Virus record (IMG/VR): IMGVR_UViG_3300008952_000019 | Span: 1-64,000 of that record | Source of the DNA: a virus | DNA length: 64,000 nucleotides | Reading direction: 5' to 3' (one strand) | In this document: positions 1 to 9,111 of the stretch, piece after piece | Layout of the letters: every line of letters begins with the position of its first letter | How positions within the stretch are numbered: the stretch's first letter is position 1 | Program-made: the position numbers and the translations under genes | Notes under the pieces: model-generated | Seen by the model: the letters and a program-made list of their open reading frames with translations, nothing else | Told to the model about the DNA's origin: nothing | Databases searched by the model: none

Positions 1-911
1 AGTTGCTAACTTTATATAATCCTTCTATTGATATTAATGCAACAGATAATCCTTTTGAATGGACTAGATTATCTATTGTAGAATTAACAGCAGTACAATG
101 GACAAATAGATCTATACCTACCGGTGCAGAAGATATGATCGATATTGCTACGTTAACATTTACAATGCCTATACATTTATCTGTACCATCTAGAGTAAGC
201 AGACAAACACTTATTCATACTATTATGTCTACTATTTTAACGGCAAAAAATAAAACTGAAATGGAGACATTTAGTTCTACAGGTACAATTAGTGGTGCAC
301 CAACAAATTATATGGTAACTACATTTAAAGATAGATCTGTTAGTTTATCGGGATCTACATTAACATTATTAAATGAAGACGGATCTGCAACAACAACTAC
401 TTGGACAAAGTTATTAGAAGAACGATCAGCAGAATTAAGAACAGGTATTAGCCAAGTAAAATTAATGGATGCAAATATAGAAAGTGAAGCAAATTTTCAA
501 GTATATGGTACATTATCATCCATTTCAAATCAAGAAATAACTGTAACTATAGATGCTAGTACTTTACCTACTAATTCTGCTAATACAGGAACAGTAAATA
601 ACATTGTAGATCCTACATATCAAGGACCGTTAAATTACGGATTACCCGAATCATCAACAGGGCAACGATACATTGTAACTAATGATGTACCTACAGGTGG
701 AAATTGGTGGGGCAATGTTATCGCACATAAAAATGACATAATAGAATTCGACGGAACCAATTGGGTCAGATCTTTTGATGCTAGTGAGACATCAACAACA
801 AAATTTACAACAAATTCAAATGATAGTACAAGATGGGTATGGAATGGTAATGAATGGAAAAATGCTACTGAAAGAATATATCCTGCCGGATATTGGAGAT
901 TATATCTATGA
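1..911 (+). CDS. T4-like gp15-type tail sheath stabilizer/completion protein, C-terminal part
   Basis: This is the C-terminal part of a tail completion protein that in T4-like phages caps the contractile sheath at the proximal end of the tail. The reading frame is open to the left edge, so the true start lies outside the window; the TTG at position 3 is probably an internal codon. The visible protein carries segments I associate with cyanomyophage gp15: an NPS.(D/E)I..TDN..(D/E)WT.L..VELT start, a W.(N/S)R(T/S)IP.G.(E/D)..IDIATLTFTMPI stretch at about residues 33-57, and an ending of the form DIIEFDGTNWV...W.WNG.EW...YPAGYWRL. The assignment rests on remembered family patterns. Its TGA overlaps the ATG of the Nudix gene (ATGA), so the two are probably translationally coupled. 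Confidence 0.72.
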   Translation, partial: LLTLYNPSIDINATDNPFEWTRLSIVELTAVQWTNRSIPTGAEDMIDIATLTFTMPIHLSVPSRVSRQTLIHTIMSTILTAKNKTEMETFSSTGTISGAPTNYMVTTFKDRSVSLSGSTLTLLNEDGSATTTTWTKLLEERSAELRTGISQVKLMDANIESEANFQVYGTLSSISNQEITVTIDASTLPTNSANTGTVNNIVDPTYQGPLNYGLPESSTGQRYIVTNDVPTGGNWWGNVIAHKNDIIEFDGTNWVRSFDASETSTTKFTTNSNDSTRWVWNGNEWKNATERIYPAGYWRLYL

Positions 912-1384
912 TTAATGGCGTAGGAGCCATTTTTCTTTCCCTACCTACCAGTAGAATATTACTCCAAATGCGATCAAAAAATGTTAGTCATTCAGGCACT
1001 TGGGCATTTTGGGGAGGTAAAGCAGAAAAAGGCGAACAACCTTTAGAAACATTACACCGAGAATTAGACGAAGAAATGGGGACAAATATTCCTAATTACT
1101 TTAATATAGTTCCATTACATGTATTCGAATCAAAAAACGGTTTTAATTACAAAACATTTATAGTAACAGTATTTAGAGAATTTGTACCTGAATTAAATGG
1201 CGAATCTAGTGGCTATTGTTGGGTAGATATAGGTTCGTGGCCTAAGCCATTACATAGTGGTGCTAAATTAGTCTTTTACGATAAATCGTCTATAGATAAA
1301 ATAAAGACAGTAGCAACTAATTTAAAAGATAAACGTCCCGATGCAAAGTGGATGGGTAAACAACAAAAACCTATAAAAGTTTAG
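908..1384 (+). CDS. Nudix hydrolase
   Basis: Predicted Nudix-fold pyrophosphohydrolase of 158 aa, acting on a nucleoside-diphosphate-linked substrate that cannot be named from sequence. The complete Nudix box G-x5-E-x7-RE-L-x-EE-x-G is present as GKAEKGEQPLETLHRELDEE followed by MG, which supplies the Mg2+-binding glutamates. I chose the ATG at 908 over an in-frame TTG at 893: GGAG at 895-898 lies nine bases upstream and the ATG overlaps the stop of the gp15-like gene. The 3' end overlaps the opposing gene by 14 bp. Phage Nudix enzymes are common as nucleotide-pool or RNA-cap enzymes; which applies here is unknown. The protein is about the size of a single-domain Nudix enzyme with a basic C-terminal tail. 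Confidence 0.9.
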   Translation: MINGVGAIFLSLPTSRILLQMRSKNVSHSGTWAFWGGKAEKGEQPLETLHRELDEEMGTNIPNYFNIVPLHVFESKNGFNYKTFIVTVFREFVPELNGESSGYCWVDIGSWPKPLHSGAKLVFYDKSSIDKIKTVATNLKDKRPDAKWMGKQQKPIKV

Positions 1385-2120
1385 GCCGTCGTATTTTAAG
1401 AAAAAGATCATACATTTTTTGTAAAGGTAATCCGGGTCGTAATGATTTTAAAGTTGTTGTTGCCTTGGCATAATCTTCTAATTGTGTAGTAAGAGGTATT
1501 TGTTTAATAGACACATTTTTATCTGTAACAAATCTTACGTAACACAACGGATCTCCCCTTTTAATATCGATAACTGCATTATCTGTAACAATTTCATAAG
1601 CAAAATCCAATGGACGAACCCAACTATAGATATTAAATGCTCCACATATACTTCTTAAATATTTAAAATAAGGTAGTTTATGCATGTGTAAAAAAGGAGA
1701 TACTTGTTCCATATGCAAATCTTTTTCGTCTGTTACAAATAATTGGGGGAAAGAAAAGCTAACCAATGGATTATTATTTTTATTTAATTTCAATCTACCA
1801 TTAAATTTTCCATCCGGTGTGTCATCTGCTTTATAATCTCCGCTCCATTCGTGTTTTCTTTCATCAAACACTATATATTGACTTGTAATATTTTCTTTGT
1901 TTACAGTTATTTTTGCATCTGTATTGCTTACTTTTTTATATGCAAATTTAACATGCAAGGGAGATCGTAAAACATACCAATTTTTTAAATAACTAGTAAA
2001 TGCAGGGCAAAATCTAAACGCAGCATCTATATCTTTATATACGTCTGTATATAATGATTCTGGTTCAGTATATGCAAGTGCAGTTTCAGCTCTTGCTGGT
2101 GTCCATCCTACTTCAATCAT
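1371..2120 (-). CDS. Unknown protein, possible paralogue of the gene at 36145-36873
   Basis: A 249-aa soluble protein without signal peptide or membrane segment; I do not recognise a named family with confidence. It has an N-terminal CPAF motif followed by a hydrophobic strand (YVLRSPLHVKF), and a C-terminal half with alternating strands ending in a conserved-looking DIKRGDPLCYVRF element. The protein at 36145-36873 shows the same order (CPG...GYIVPMWHDLEI, then FIKAGTPIAHLIPL), so the two may be diverged members of one beta-rich family, perhaps DUF6065-like; this is tentative. The ATG overlaps the stop of the DUF6445-like oxygenase gene by 8 bp, which points to one transcript with the oxygenases. 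It may work with, or present a substrate to, those enzymes (inference). Confidence 0.6.
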   Translation of the reverse strand: MIEVGWTPARAETALAYTEPESLYTDVYKDIDAAFRFCPAFTSYLKNWYVLRSPLHVKFAYKKVSNTDAKITVNKENITSQYIVFDERKHEWSGDYKADDTPDGKFNGRLKLNKNNNPLVSFSFPQLFVTDEKDLHMEQVSPFLHMHKLPYFKYLRSICGAFNIYSWVRPLDFAYEIVTDNAVIDIKRGDPLCYVRFVTDKNVSIKQIPLTTQLEDYAKATTTLKSLRPGLPLQKMYDLFLKIRRPKLL

Positions 2121-2871
2121 CTTGTGGTTTTAATTCTACTTCAAATTCAGATTCTAAAAAACAAACTTGGGCTATTCTAGGATAATCTTTAAATGCATTA
2201 TCTGTGTGATATGCTGCGTGAAATAAATATCCAGGGTATAATATGCATCTATTATATGCCATTGGTATTACTTCTTCTAAAGCCCAATACCTATCCCAAT
2301 CATCATGATAATAAACAGATCCATCTTCTGCAGGCATAAATGCTTCGGTACCAATAACGTGATCTTCTAATTCATTATCTTCATCTACTAATCTAATATC
2401 ATTTGCATATTTTGATCTATATATACCAGTTCCGCCGTTGCATTCTTCATTTGTATTAAAAAATATAGACGCCGCTACGGTATTTAATCCGTCTGTATGT
2501 ACTCTATTTCCTACTGCATTTACTGGTTGATCTTCTATCCATTGAAAACAGTTTGATATAAAAGGATATGTTTTATCTACTAATGTAAAATCATAATAAT
2601 GTGATACGATGCTATTAATGACATAAACAAAAGGTGGTTCATCAAAAAATGACATCGAATGCCTACAGTCGTAATATTGCTTAAAATTTAATGTATCGGG
2701 AGTATGTTTCCATATGGGCACAGGAGAAGAAAGAATAAGATCTTTTATATTATCAGGTTTTTTATAAAAATTATCTATAATTAATATAAGAGAATCATCT
2801 GCTAGTTTAACTTTTTGAATATTTAATTCTTCGTTAATTGCAAATAATTCTAATGGTTTAAATCGTTTCAT
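2113..2871 (-). CDS. DUF6445-like putative 2-oxoglutarate/Fe(II) oxygenase
   Basis: Predicted cupin-fold non-haem iron oxygenase of 252 aa. Visible features are HTD in RVHTDGLN (the HxD iron ligands), followed about 18 residues later by a GGTGIYR motif, a distal His in PGYLFHAAYH, and an Arg in YPRIAQVCF suited to binding 2-oxoglutarate. This order and the Tyr/Pro-rich C-terminus recall the DUF6445 family, which in bacteria is often found beside tryptophan halogenases. I chose the ATG at 2871: the ORF extends to 2919, but that extension (a run of lysines) lies wholly inside the upstream gene, and a purine-rich AAGAAG lies before 2871. The start overlaps the upstream gene by 14 bp. The substrate is unknown; hydroxylation of a protein or small molecule is likely from the fold. 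Confidence 0.72.
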   Translation of the reverse strand: MKRFKPLELFAINEELNIQKVKLADDSLILIIDNFYKKPDNIKDLILSSPVPIWKHTPDTLNFKQYYDCRHSMSFFDEPPFVYVINSIVSHYYDFTLVDKTYPFISNCFQWIEDQPVNAVGNRVHTDGLNTVAASIFFNTNEECNGGTGIYRSKYANDIRLVDEDNELEDHVIGTEAFMPAEDGSVYYHDDWDRYWALEEVIPMAYNRCILYPGYLFHAAYHTDNAFKDYPRIAQVCFLESEFEVELKPQDD

Positions 2872-3535
2872 TTTTTTCTTTTTCTTCTTTAGTCGCGGAT
2901 CCCCATACATCACAACCAATGTTAAATGTTATACCATATTTTGTTTCTTTTTTTATAATTTGATTTGCTTGATGATATAACCAACCTGGCCACAGTAATA
3001 CAAGACCTTCTCTACTCTCATAAGTCATTACTTCTTGTTTATATTGATTTAAACTATATAAAGTTAATGAAGAAACATCATTTAGATAATATATACCTGA
3101 TATAAAACTATTTGCATGATTATGTATATCATGATAATTATATTGTTCTGTTATATTAACCCAACAACTCTGTATCCATACTTCTTTTCGATGATCTAGT
3201 CCTTGTGTTGCTCCTTCTTTATGCATCATTTGTTGATTAAGACCATTGTCTGCTAGTAACTCATCTGCATAAAATTGTGCTCGTTTTAAGATCTCTGATA
3301 TTAATAAAGAAAATTTAGAATATACTGGATTTTCTTCTTCATCTTTAAGACGAATATGAATATCATCTATTGTATAGTATGATGTATAACCAAATGGAAA
3401 TTTTCTAGGACAAGTTGCCCTTCCTTCTATATCTAATTCTTTTATTTCTTCACATGCTTTAATTAATTCAGAGTTGTCTATATCATCTATATAATCTTTA
3501 AAAATAGTTATAGGAAATATATCTTCAAGTGGCAT
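2858..3535 (-). CDS. TIGR02466-like putative 2OG-Fe(II) oxygenase
   Basis: A 225-aa protein resembling the phage-associated putative 2OG-Fe(II) oxygenases of the TIGR02466 type. The family-like core is W.N....YN.HDIHNHANSFISG.YYL, where the closely spaced histidines should include iron ligands, followed by a strand-rich segment and LLWPGWLYHQAN, which supplies the distal His. The usual Arg that binds the 2OG carboxylate is not obvious; KKETKYGITFNIG stands at the place where family members have R.SISFN, so activity needs checking. It starts at the ATG at 3535, overlapping the previous gene by 11 bp, and overlaps the DUF6445-like gene downstream. Two different predicted oxygenases in tandem suggest sequential or paired hydroxylations (inference). 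Confidence 0.75.
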   Translation of the reverse strand: MPLEDIFPITIFKDYIDDIDNSELIKACEEIKELDIEGRATCPRKFPFGYTSYYTIDDIHIRLKDEEENPVYSKFSLLISEILKRAQFYADELLADNGLNQQMMHKEGATQGLDHRKEVWIQSCWVNITEQYNYHDIHNHANSFISGIYYLNDVSSLTLYSLNQYKQEVMTYESREGLVLLWPGWLYHQANQIIKKETKYGITFNIGCDVWGSATKEEKEKNETI

Positions 3536-3935
3536 CGTAGTATGCTGACATTAATGTTATTTTATTATCATCGTCAAATTCTATTATTAATTGAGGATGT
3601 TTAAGATTACTACTAGTATCAAAATCTTTTTCGGCTATTAACTTATTACCTATTTCTGTTATTGTGGCACTCTCCGGAATCCCATTTTCGTCTTCTTCTG
3701 GTGGTTCGTCGGGACCATTTTCGGGTTTTGCTACATACTTTCCTCTGTTAGTTCGTAAAGCATTAGTAGAAAATTTTGTTACATCTTGTCCAGAAACATG
3801 AATCTGGCCTTCACTAAAATTAACTGTCCTATCTTTAAAATAATTTAAAAATTCTTCATTTTCGTCTTCAGTAAAATTACCCGCACCTTTATTTAGTAAT
3901 ATCCTGACTCTCTTGAAAATCTGTTTCTTGGTCAT
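3525..3935 (-). CDS. Unknown small acidic protein
   Basis: A 136-aa protein that I do not recognise. It has a basic N-terminus (MTKKQIFKRVRI), a central acidic proline-rich linker (PDEPPEEDENG at about residues 77-87) and a C-terminal half ending with short hydrophobic strands (PQLIIEFDDDNKITLMSAYY). There is no signal peptide or membrane helix. It overlaps the gene upstream by 47 bp and the oxygenase gene downstream by 11 bp. The upstream overlap is long, so the start at 3935 is uncertain, but no later ATG keeps a reasonable protein. Its place between oxygenase and fibre genes suggests a virion accessory or chaperone, without direct evidence. Confidence 0.55.
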   Translation of the reverse strand: MTKKQIFKRVRILLNKGAGNFTEDENEEFLNYFKDRTVNFSEGQIHVSGQDVTKFSTNALRTNRGKYVAKPENGPDEPPEEDENGIPESATITEIGNKLIAEKDFDTSSNLKHPQLIIEFDDDNKITLMSAYYDAT

Positions 3936-4668
3936 ATCCTATTAACTCCCATGCATCTCTATATTTTTCTGAAGGCAATTCGTCAACATTAAATACTTCT
4001 GAATATGCCCATTTATTTTTTTCTGGTATGTAAGATAATTTAGCAATTAATTCTTCTAATTCTATTCTTAAATTTACTGGTGTTATAATTATAACAGAAT
4101 TATCTTGTTTTTTCAATAAAATTCTTTTATTTGCATATTTTAATTTAAACATTTCTTCTTTTTTACTATAACTATTTTCTCCACTTATAGAATATATTAT
4201 TTTTTGAGATTGCTGATGCCAACCATAAAAATAATTATAATTTTCATTTTTATCTAATATATCAGGTTGTGGAATAAATTTATTATTCCACGCCGAAGTG
4301 TTTAGAATAAAAGAAACATTAAAACCACTCAATACTCTAGTAGATATAAAAGGCCCAGCTCCTAATTCACACCCTAAAACTTCGGTTTCAGGATCTATAT
4401 TATCTAAAGCATCGTATGTTTTTTGAAATATAGGGTCATGTGATTTATAAGGTAAAACATTTGGCCAATATCTATCTATATCGGCTATTGTTTCTACTTC
4501 AGTTAAATCTACTTTAAAATCTTTAAAATATTTTTGTAATTCAATTAATCTATCATTATCTTCTTCTTTTATTTCTATATCTAATTTTTCTATTTCTTTA
4601 TTTAAAGAAGACTGTAAATTTTTTTGAAATATATTTTTTGCTTTTTCTATATTAATTTGTATAGGCAT
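3889..4668 (-). CDS. Unknown protein with charged N-terminal helix
   Basis: A 259-aa protein with no family I can name. The first 60 residues are rich in Lys, Glu and Ile and should form a long helix or coiled coil (MPIQINIEKAKNIFQKNLQ...), a start seen in several phage tail-associated proteins. The middle holds a GCELGAGPFISTRVLSG segment and an aromatic stretch (YNYFYGWHQQSQ). The C-terminus is helical and acidic. The ATG at 4668 is one base from the stop of the 851-aa fibre gene upstream, so it is probably co-translated with that structural gene. A fibre-assembly or chaperone role is possible from the position only. Confidence 0.55.
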   Translation of the reverse strand: MPIQINIEKAKNIFQKNLQSSLNKEIEKLDIEIKEEDNDRLIELQKYFKDFKVDLTEVETIADIDRYWPNVLPYKSHDPIFQKTYDALDNIDPETEVLGCELGAGPFISTRVLSGFNVSFILNTSAWNNKFIPQPDILDKNENYNYFYGWHQQSQKIIYSISGENSYSKKEEMFKLKYANKRILLKKQDNSVIIITPVNLRIELEELIAKLSYIPEKNKWAYSEVFNVDELPSEKYRDAWELIGYDQETDFQESQDITK

Positions 4669-4669
4669 T

Positions 4670-7225
4670 TTACCACCATTTAATAATAGTTACATGATTT
4701 GTGGTAACAGGCGAAGTTCCGCCCGGGGACGGAGCACTAGCATCTATAATACCTGTCATAGAAGCTCTAACAAGATCTCCTGCTTGATTTCTTTGTAATA
4801 TGTTTGCTCTTGTATAATATAATGTATGATTATCCCATGCATGAGGTAAAGGATAATTAGGAAATACAGTTGCCCAGGTACCTTCAAAATATTCGTTGTT
4901 CCAATATTTAGTTTGTAAAGTACTAGTTGCTGAAGTTTCTTTTGTTTGCGATACTGTCATTGGATCAAAATCTGCATCTGTACCGGTACCAAGATCTACA
5001 TTAGTGGCATCATTTTCTAATCGCCAAGTATCAACATCTCCTTGTTTATCAGTAAGGGCCCATGTCCAGTACGCTACTTCTTTTCTATGGGAATTATTGT
5101 CAAAAATTTCAGTTTCGGCTCTATCTTCGTATCTAGTACCATATCTATATTCGTATCTATATTCGTATCTATACTCTTGTCGTGCCGAAACTCTATATGT
5201 ATATTCTGATCGAGTAGTACCTCTTGCCACATATCTACCTTGAGCTCTTCGAGACAATTCGTGTCGAGATCTCCACCACATCCATCCGTCTCTCCATCTA
5301 AACCAACCATCGACATATCTGTATGCGTCTCGATAAGCATAACGAGTTTCAGCTCGAGCAGTTGCACTATATCTATACTCTAGTCTAGCGGTGGCTCTAG
5401 CAGTAGCCCTAGCGGCATTTCTTTGTATTAATCGTTGTGATTGCCTTTCTGTATGTCTAGATACACTTGTTTGATAACTAATGTCATTAACATCTACTGT
5501 TGTATCTAGCTGTGTATACGAAAACAAAGGAGTCGAAGTTAGTTCTGCATCTACTTTGTCAGATTCTGCTTTGAATTTGTCATATGTCATATCTTCAATA
5601 TAATCATTAACATCTATGGCATCTAATATTAACCAATCAGTAGTTATTCCGCGAGTAGTTCGCTGAGACATTAAATTTATGTATGCTTTGTATTCTTCTA
5701 TAAACGATTTTACACCATCGGATGTAATCCTAGTTTTATTATCTAAAGTAAATGTGTAATTAGAATATGTATAGGGCAATTTATTGAAACCGTATACTTC
5801 GCCTAACTCTATTTTGTCTAATGTAGTATCTAAAAAACTACCTAATTCTTCTGCTACTGTTTTAAAATCTACAGTGGTTCCGCCTGTTCGGTAATCAACT
5901 ACCTCTTCAACGTCAGCAACAAAATGTATACTAGGCGTAAGCGGTCCTATATCATATTTAATTTTACCTATATGTTGTACCGTTCCATCAGTGTACAAAT
6001 GATCTTCCCAATTACCATGCGGTGTTGCAGCATTTTCGGTTGAACCATTTGTTCTCCAACAATGCCCGTACTTACCATACGAATCATCCGAATATAAACC
6101 ATCATAATCGTTAAATTCAGAAGTGCTTGAACCTGAAGTACAAGGATTCATAGCACCTAAACCTGTAATCGGAGGTTCAGGCTGATTAGACGATTGGGTA
6201 TCTGCGTGAACTGTTAATCCTACACGAATATTTTGAGGAAGAGAATGAGGTATCTGAATTAACATATAACCATTTGCATTCTTAAATTTTATGCCTGTTT
6301 TCCAAAAATAATTTTTACCTGTAAAAGAACCTGACCCCGGATCGGAGTTATGAAAAGTAGCACCATTTAATCTACTTAATACTTCAGGATAGTTACCAGG
6401 GCTTGTATTTGCTACCGGATCCACAAAATGATTTTGGGATGCAGTAAATTCTGTTGAGTATGCTGGAGAATTGGTAGTTTTAACTCCAGCATTCCATTGT
6501 ATAATTTGTCTCCCCCCTATATTACCTTCTACTGTTCTAAACACCCAGCGATAATTATAACCAACATTAGGTGTATGATTATTGAACACATTATAAGGAT
6601 AAACGCTACGAGATTGTGCTTGTTGCGTTTCTGACGAAAATGCTGCATATCCTCCCAACCATCCTCCCCAATATCCAGATTTAGTATATTTTATATCTGT
6701 CATAGGATGTAAAGTACTACCTTGCCTAAAACCAGTATTAGAAAAAAATAATACAATTTTTTCTGGATTTAAGTTTTCGATTTCCCACGTATATTGTTGA
6801 CCTGAAGAATGTTTAATAAAAAAACCATCATTGAAATCAAAAGTACAATGTACCTCTCCTTGCCATGTTTTTTCGCTACCGGAACCTATATCGATAGTTT
6901 TTTCTACAATCGGTATTGGGTTTTCGTCATCTATGACATTTCCGTTATACAATCGAACTTTCATTCGAGATTGAGTCCAGCCACTATTTTGATCATATAA
7001 ACCAACTACTTCAATATGTTCGGATCTAACATACCATGTTAATTTTGATAACATACTATCGTTAGGAGTACCAAAAAATGCTTGCCTAAATTTATGATTA
7101 TCATAAAAATCTAATTGATAAAAAGATGCTGGATCCCATTGTTGACTGTTAGTTTGAGTGTTAGGATCAAAATAATCTTTGTAAGAAATATGAACTCTTT
7201 CTGCTTGTCGAATTTCTCTAGACAT
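4670..7225 (-). CDS. Large virion/tail protein with Arg/Tyr-rich tetrapeptide-repeat region
   Basis: An 851-aa predicted tail or adhesin protein. Residues 1-580 look like a beta-rich structural protein with many Trp, Tyr, Asn and Gly. Residues about 588-707 form an extraordinary region with an Arg roughly every fourth residue (units such as AARATARATAR, YRYEYRYEYRY) and a Trp cluster (WFRWRDGWMWWRSR) in its middle. The last 140 residues return to ordinary fibre-like composition and contain RASMTGIIDA, close to the NASMTGIITV end of the 463-aa protein at 9791-11182. The start ATG overlaps the stop of the gene upstream by one base (TAATG). No enzymatic domain was recognised. The basic aromatic region might bind an acidic polymer such as surface polysaccharide or DNA (inference). 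Confidence 0.75.
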   Translation of the reverse strand: MSREIRQAERVHISYKDYFDPNTQTNSQQWDPASFYQLDFYDNHKFRQAFFGTPNDSMLSKLTWYVRSEHIEVVGLYDQNSGWTQSRMKVRLYNGNVIDDENPIPIVEKTIDIGSGSEKTWQGEVHCTFDFNDGFFIKHSSGQQYTWEIENLNPEKIVLFFSNTGFRQGSTLHPMTDIKYTKSGYWGGWLGGYAAFSSETQQAQSRSVYPYNVFNNHTPNVGYNYRWVFRTVEGNIGGRQIIQWNAGVKTTNSPAYSTEFTASQNHFVDPVANTSPGNYPEVLSRLNGATFHNSDPGSGSFTGKNYFWKTGIKFKNANGYMLIQIPHSLPQNIRVGLTVHADTQSSNQPEPPITGLGAMNPCTSGSSTSEFNDYDGLYSDDSYGKYGHCWRTNGSTENAATPHGNWEDHLYTDGTVQHIGKIKYDIGPLTPSIHFVADVEEVVDYRTGGTTVDFKTVAEELGSFLDTTLDKIELGEVYGFNKLPYTYSNYTFTLDNKTRITSDGVKSFIEEYKAYINLMSQRTTRGITTDWLILDAIDVNDYIEDMTYDKFKAESDKVDAELTSTPLFSYTQLDTTVDVNDISYQTSVSRHTERQSQRLIQRNAARATARATARLEYRYSATARAETRYAYRDAYRYVDGWFRWRDGWMWWRSRHELSRRAQGRYVARGTTRSEYTYRVSARQEYRYEYRYEYRYGTRYEDRAETEIFDNNSHRKEVAYWTWALTDKQGDVDTWRLENDATNVDLGTGTDADFDPMTVSQTKETSATSTLQTKYWNNEYFEGTWATVFPNYPLPHAWDNHTLYYTRANILQRNQAGDLVRASMTGIIDASAPSPGGTSPVTTNHVTIIKWW
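5142..5177 (-). repeat. 12-bp tandem repeat encoding EYRY units
   Basis: Two perfect copies of TATCTATATTCG (plus-strand reading) followed by a third copy with mismatches. Read on the coding strand they give EYRY units at about residues 683-694 of the 851-aa protein. The 12-bp length keeps the frame, so copy-number change would lengthen or shorten the Arg/Tyr region without a frameshift. Confidence 0.85.
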
Positions 7226-9111
7226 TAAATATACTCAAGTTGAAATGTTTGAAAATTAGTTGCCATTTCTGTGCATGTATTTGTCCAACTATTTATTGTA
7301 GGCTGCACCATTTTTATTCTAGCTAAAACTCTAATAGGTGCTCCAGATGATGCTACATCTGAATACAATATACCTTTTACAGAATTAACTCCAGAAGATG
7401 GAAATATAGAAATTGGTTGTAATCCACCTTCATCTTTAACATATTCTGCAGAAATTGCTAACTTAACTGTTTCATTTGCCAAATCTTGGAGCCATCCATA
7501 AACATAAAGTGTCATATCTTCAGCATTTGTATATCCTAATACTTGACCTGCAGGTATTGCTAATGAAAACGAAGATGTTATTTCTATGACGTGTATTTTA
7601 CCTTTGGTAGCATCGGGATCTCTAAATATTATTCTTGCAGGACTTAATACAGATAAAATTGCATCTTGATAATTTCTTAATTCAAGTGTGTATATTCCAG
7701 AAGATAATGTTTCTACAAATGAATAATTTTCTTTAGCATTAGGCCATAATCCGCCTAACCATTCTACGTCTTCTGTTGATGTAGGAGGTGGAGACCATAT
7801 AAAACCTGTGCCTGCCGGATTTTGTGTTAAATAATGTCCTGGACTTCCGGCATTATCTATTATTACTTCATTAATACCAACAGAATCATTCTGCATCATA
7901 GATAAAGAAACATAATCATTACCTAAAATAACTGTATTACTACTTAAATCTAATGTATTTGCTAATTTAGGTACAGTAATAGAACCATTTAATATTTGAG
8001 TACCTGTTATATTATTAGCCGGAAGAGTAAAATTAGTATTTGTAATTGTAAATGCTGTTGCTCCATTAATTGAAGTTAATATATCAGGTGCATTTAATAC
8101 AGTTGTTATACCAGTAAAAGAAAGTTGTCGTTCTAATTTATCTGCGGTTATTGAATAATCTTGTAATTTGTCTGTGCCAATACTATCATCTGCAAATGTT
8201 GTATTAGACATTGTACCAGTAATCAATCCACTTAAAACAAAATTAGAATAGTCTACTTGTGTAAGTTGAAAATTGCCCGAGCCGTCTGACTCTAAAAAGT
8301 AATTTTGACTATGACCAGGATCAGAACTATTTTGTATTTTTAATTCATTATATCCAACACTTGCGGCACCCGGTGCGTCATTTGCAAACTGTAAATTAAC
8401 AGGAGTCGAACCTTTAAGAAATTCAAATCTATCTAATACCTCATTCCATTGAATTTTTGCTACATCATTGGTCGGGCCCCTGTTAATATCTATTCCGGCA
8501 ACTCCTGCTGAAACTCCAGGACCAGTTTCGTCATCATTAATAACTATTACATTATCTTTAACAAGTAAATTTTGAGTATCAACTTCAGTGGTTGTTCCTT
8601 CTGTTTTTAAATTACCCGTTACAGTAATATTTGTAACTGTCAAATCTGTAGGAAATGTTATTGTTGCCGATCCTGATAAATCTAATGTTGTAGATAATTT
8701 AGGTCCTGTTATAGTACCATTTGCAATATCACTATCTGTTATTGTTAAATTTGTAATCATATCGCTTGTTATTGTATTTGAAGCAATATGATTTGCAGGT
8801 ATAGGACCTGTAATAGCACTATAATTTATGGGATACGCACCAGGAGCTTCCCAAGATAATGCTCCTGTACTAGAAACTTGCAAAAATTTATTTGCATCAC
8901 CTGATGTAAAAGTTAAATTTAATTCTCTACTAGTAATACTATTTTCAGGTAATGTAAGAGTATGAGATGATATATCAAGAGTTGTATGTATTTTATCTGA
9001 TGTAATAGAACCAGTTGCTAAATCTACCGATTGAATAGAAGCATCGTTTATTTTGGCACCTGTTACAGCACTATCTGCTAATAAATTTGTAGTTATTTTA
9101 GTTAATGGCAT
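7225..9111 (-). CDS. Tail fibre protein, 628 aa
   Basis: A modular tail fibre protein. Residues 1-180 contain repeats typical of phage fibres (ADSAVTGAKI, NGTITGPKL, NSITSREL), thin beta units that trimerise into a shaft. Residues about 180-240 hold a TEVDTQNLLVKDNVIVIND...GVAGIDINRG module also recognisable in the fibre gene at 18426-19169. The C-terminal 190 residues (from EDVEWLGGLWPNA) look like a globular fibre end seen in other marine phage fibres, with LYVYGWLQDLANETVKLAIS and a late VRVLARIKMVQ-type strand. I chose the ATG at 9111 because it overlaps the upstream stop (TAATG); six more N-terminal codons are open. The ligand is unknown. Confidence 0.82.
   Translation of the reverse strand: MPLTKITTNLLADSAVTGAKINDASIQSVDLATGSITSDKIHTTLDISSHTLTLPENSITSRELNLTFTSGDANKFLQVSSTGALSWEAPGAYPINYSAITGPIPANHIASNTITSDMITNLTITDSDIANGTITGPKLSTTLDLSGSATITFPTDLTVTNITVTGNLKTEGTTTEVDTQNLLVKDNVIVINDDETGPGVSAGVAGIDINRGPTNDVAKIQWNEVLDRFEFLKGSTPVNLQFANDAPGAASVGYNELKIQNSSDPGHSQNYFLESDGSGNFQLTQVDYSNFVLSGLITGTMSNTTFADDSIGTDKLQDYSITADKLERQLSFTGITTVLNAPDILTSINGATAFTITNTNFTLPANNITGTQILNGSITVPKLANTLDLSSNTVILGNDYVSLSMMQNDSVGINEVIIDNAGSPGHYLTQNPAGTGFIWSPPPTSTEDVEWLGGLWPNAKENYSFVETLSSGIYTLELRNYQDAILSVLSPARIIFRDPDATKGKIHVIEITSSFSLAIPAGQVLGYTNAEDMTLYVYGWLQDLANETVKLAISAEYVKDEGGLQPISIFPSSGVNSVKGILYSDVASSGAPIRVLARIKMVQPTINSWTNTCTEMATNFQTFQLEYI

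Noticed and set aside
893-907. TTG start for the Nudix gene at 893
   Set aside because: The ATG at 908 has GGAG at good spacing and forms an ATGA overlap with the upstream stop.
2872-2919. Extended N-terminus with a polylysine run for the DUF6445-like protein
   Set aside because: It lies wholly within the upstream oxygenase gene, and the ATG at 2871 gives a natural family-like start.
4896-5367. ORFs on both strands over the Arg/Tyr repeat
   Set aside because: They are shadows of the repetitive codons of the 851-aa gene, with no ribosome binding site and low-complexity translation.
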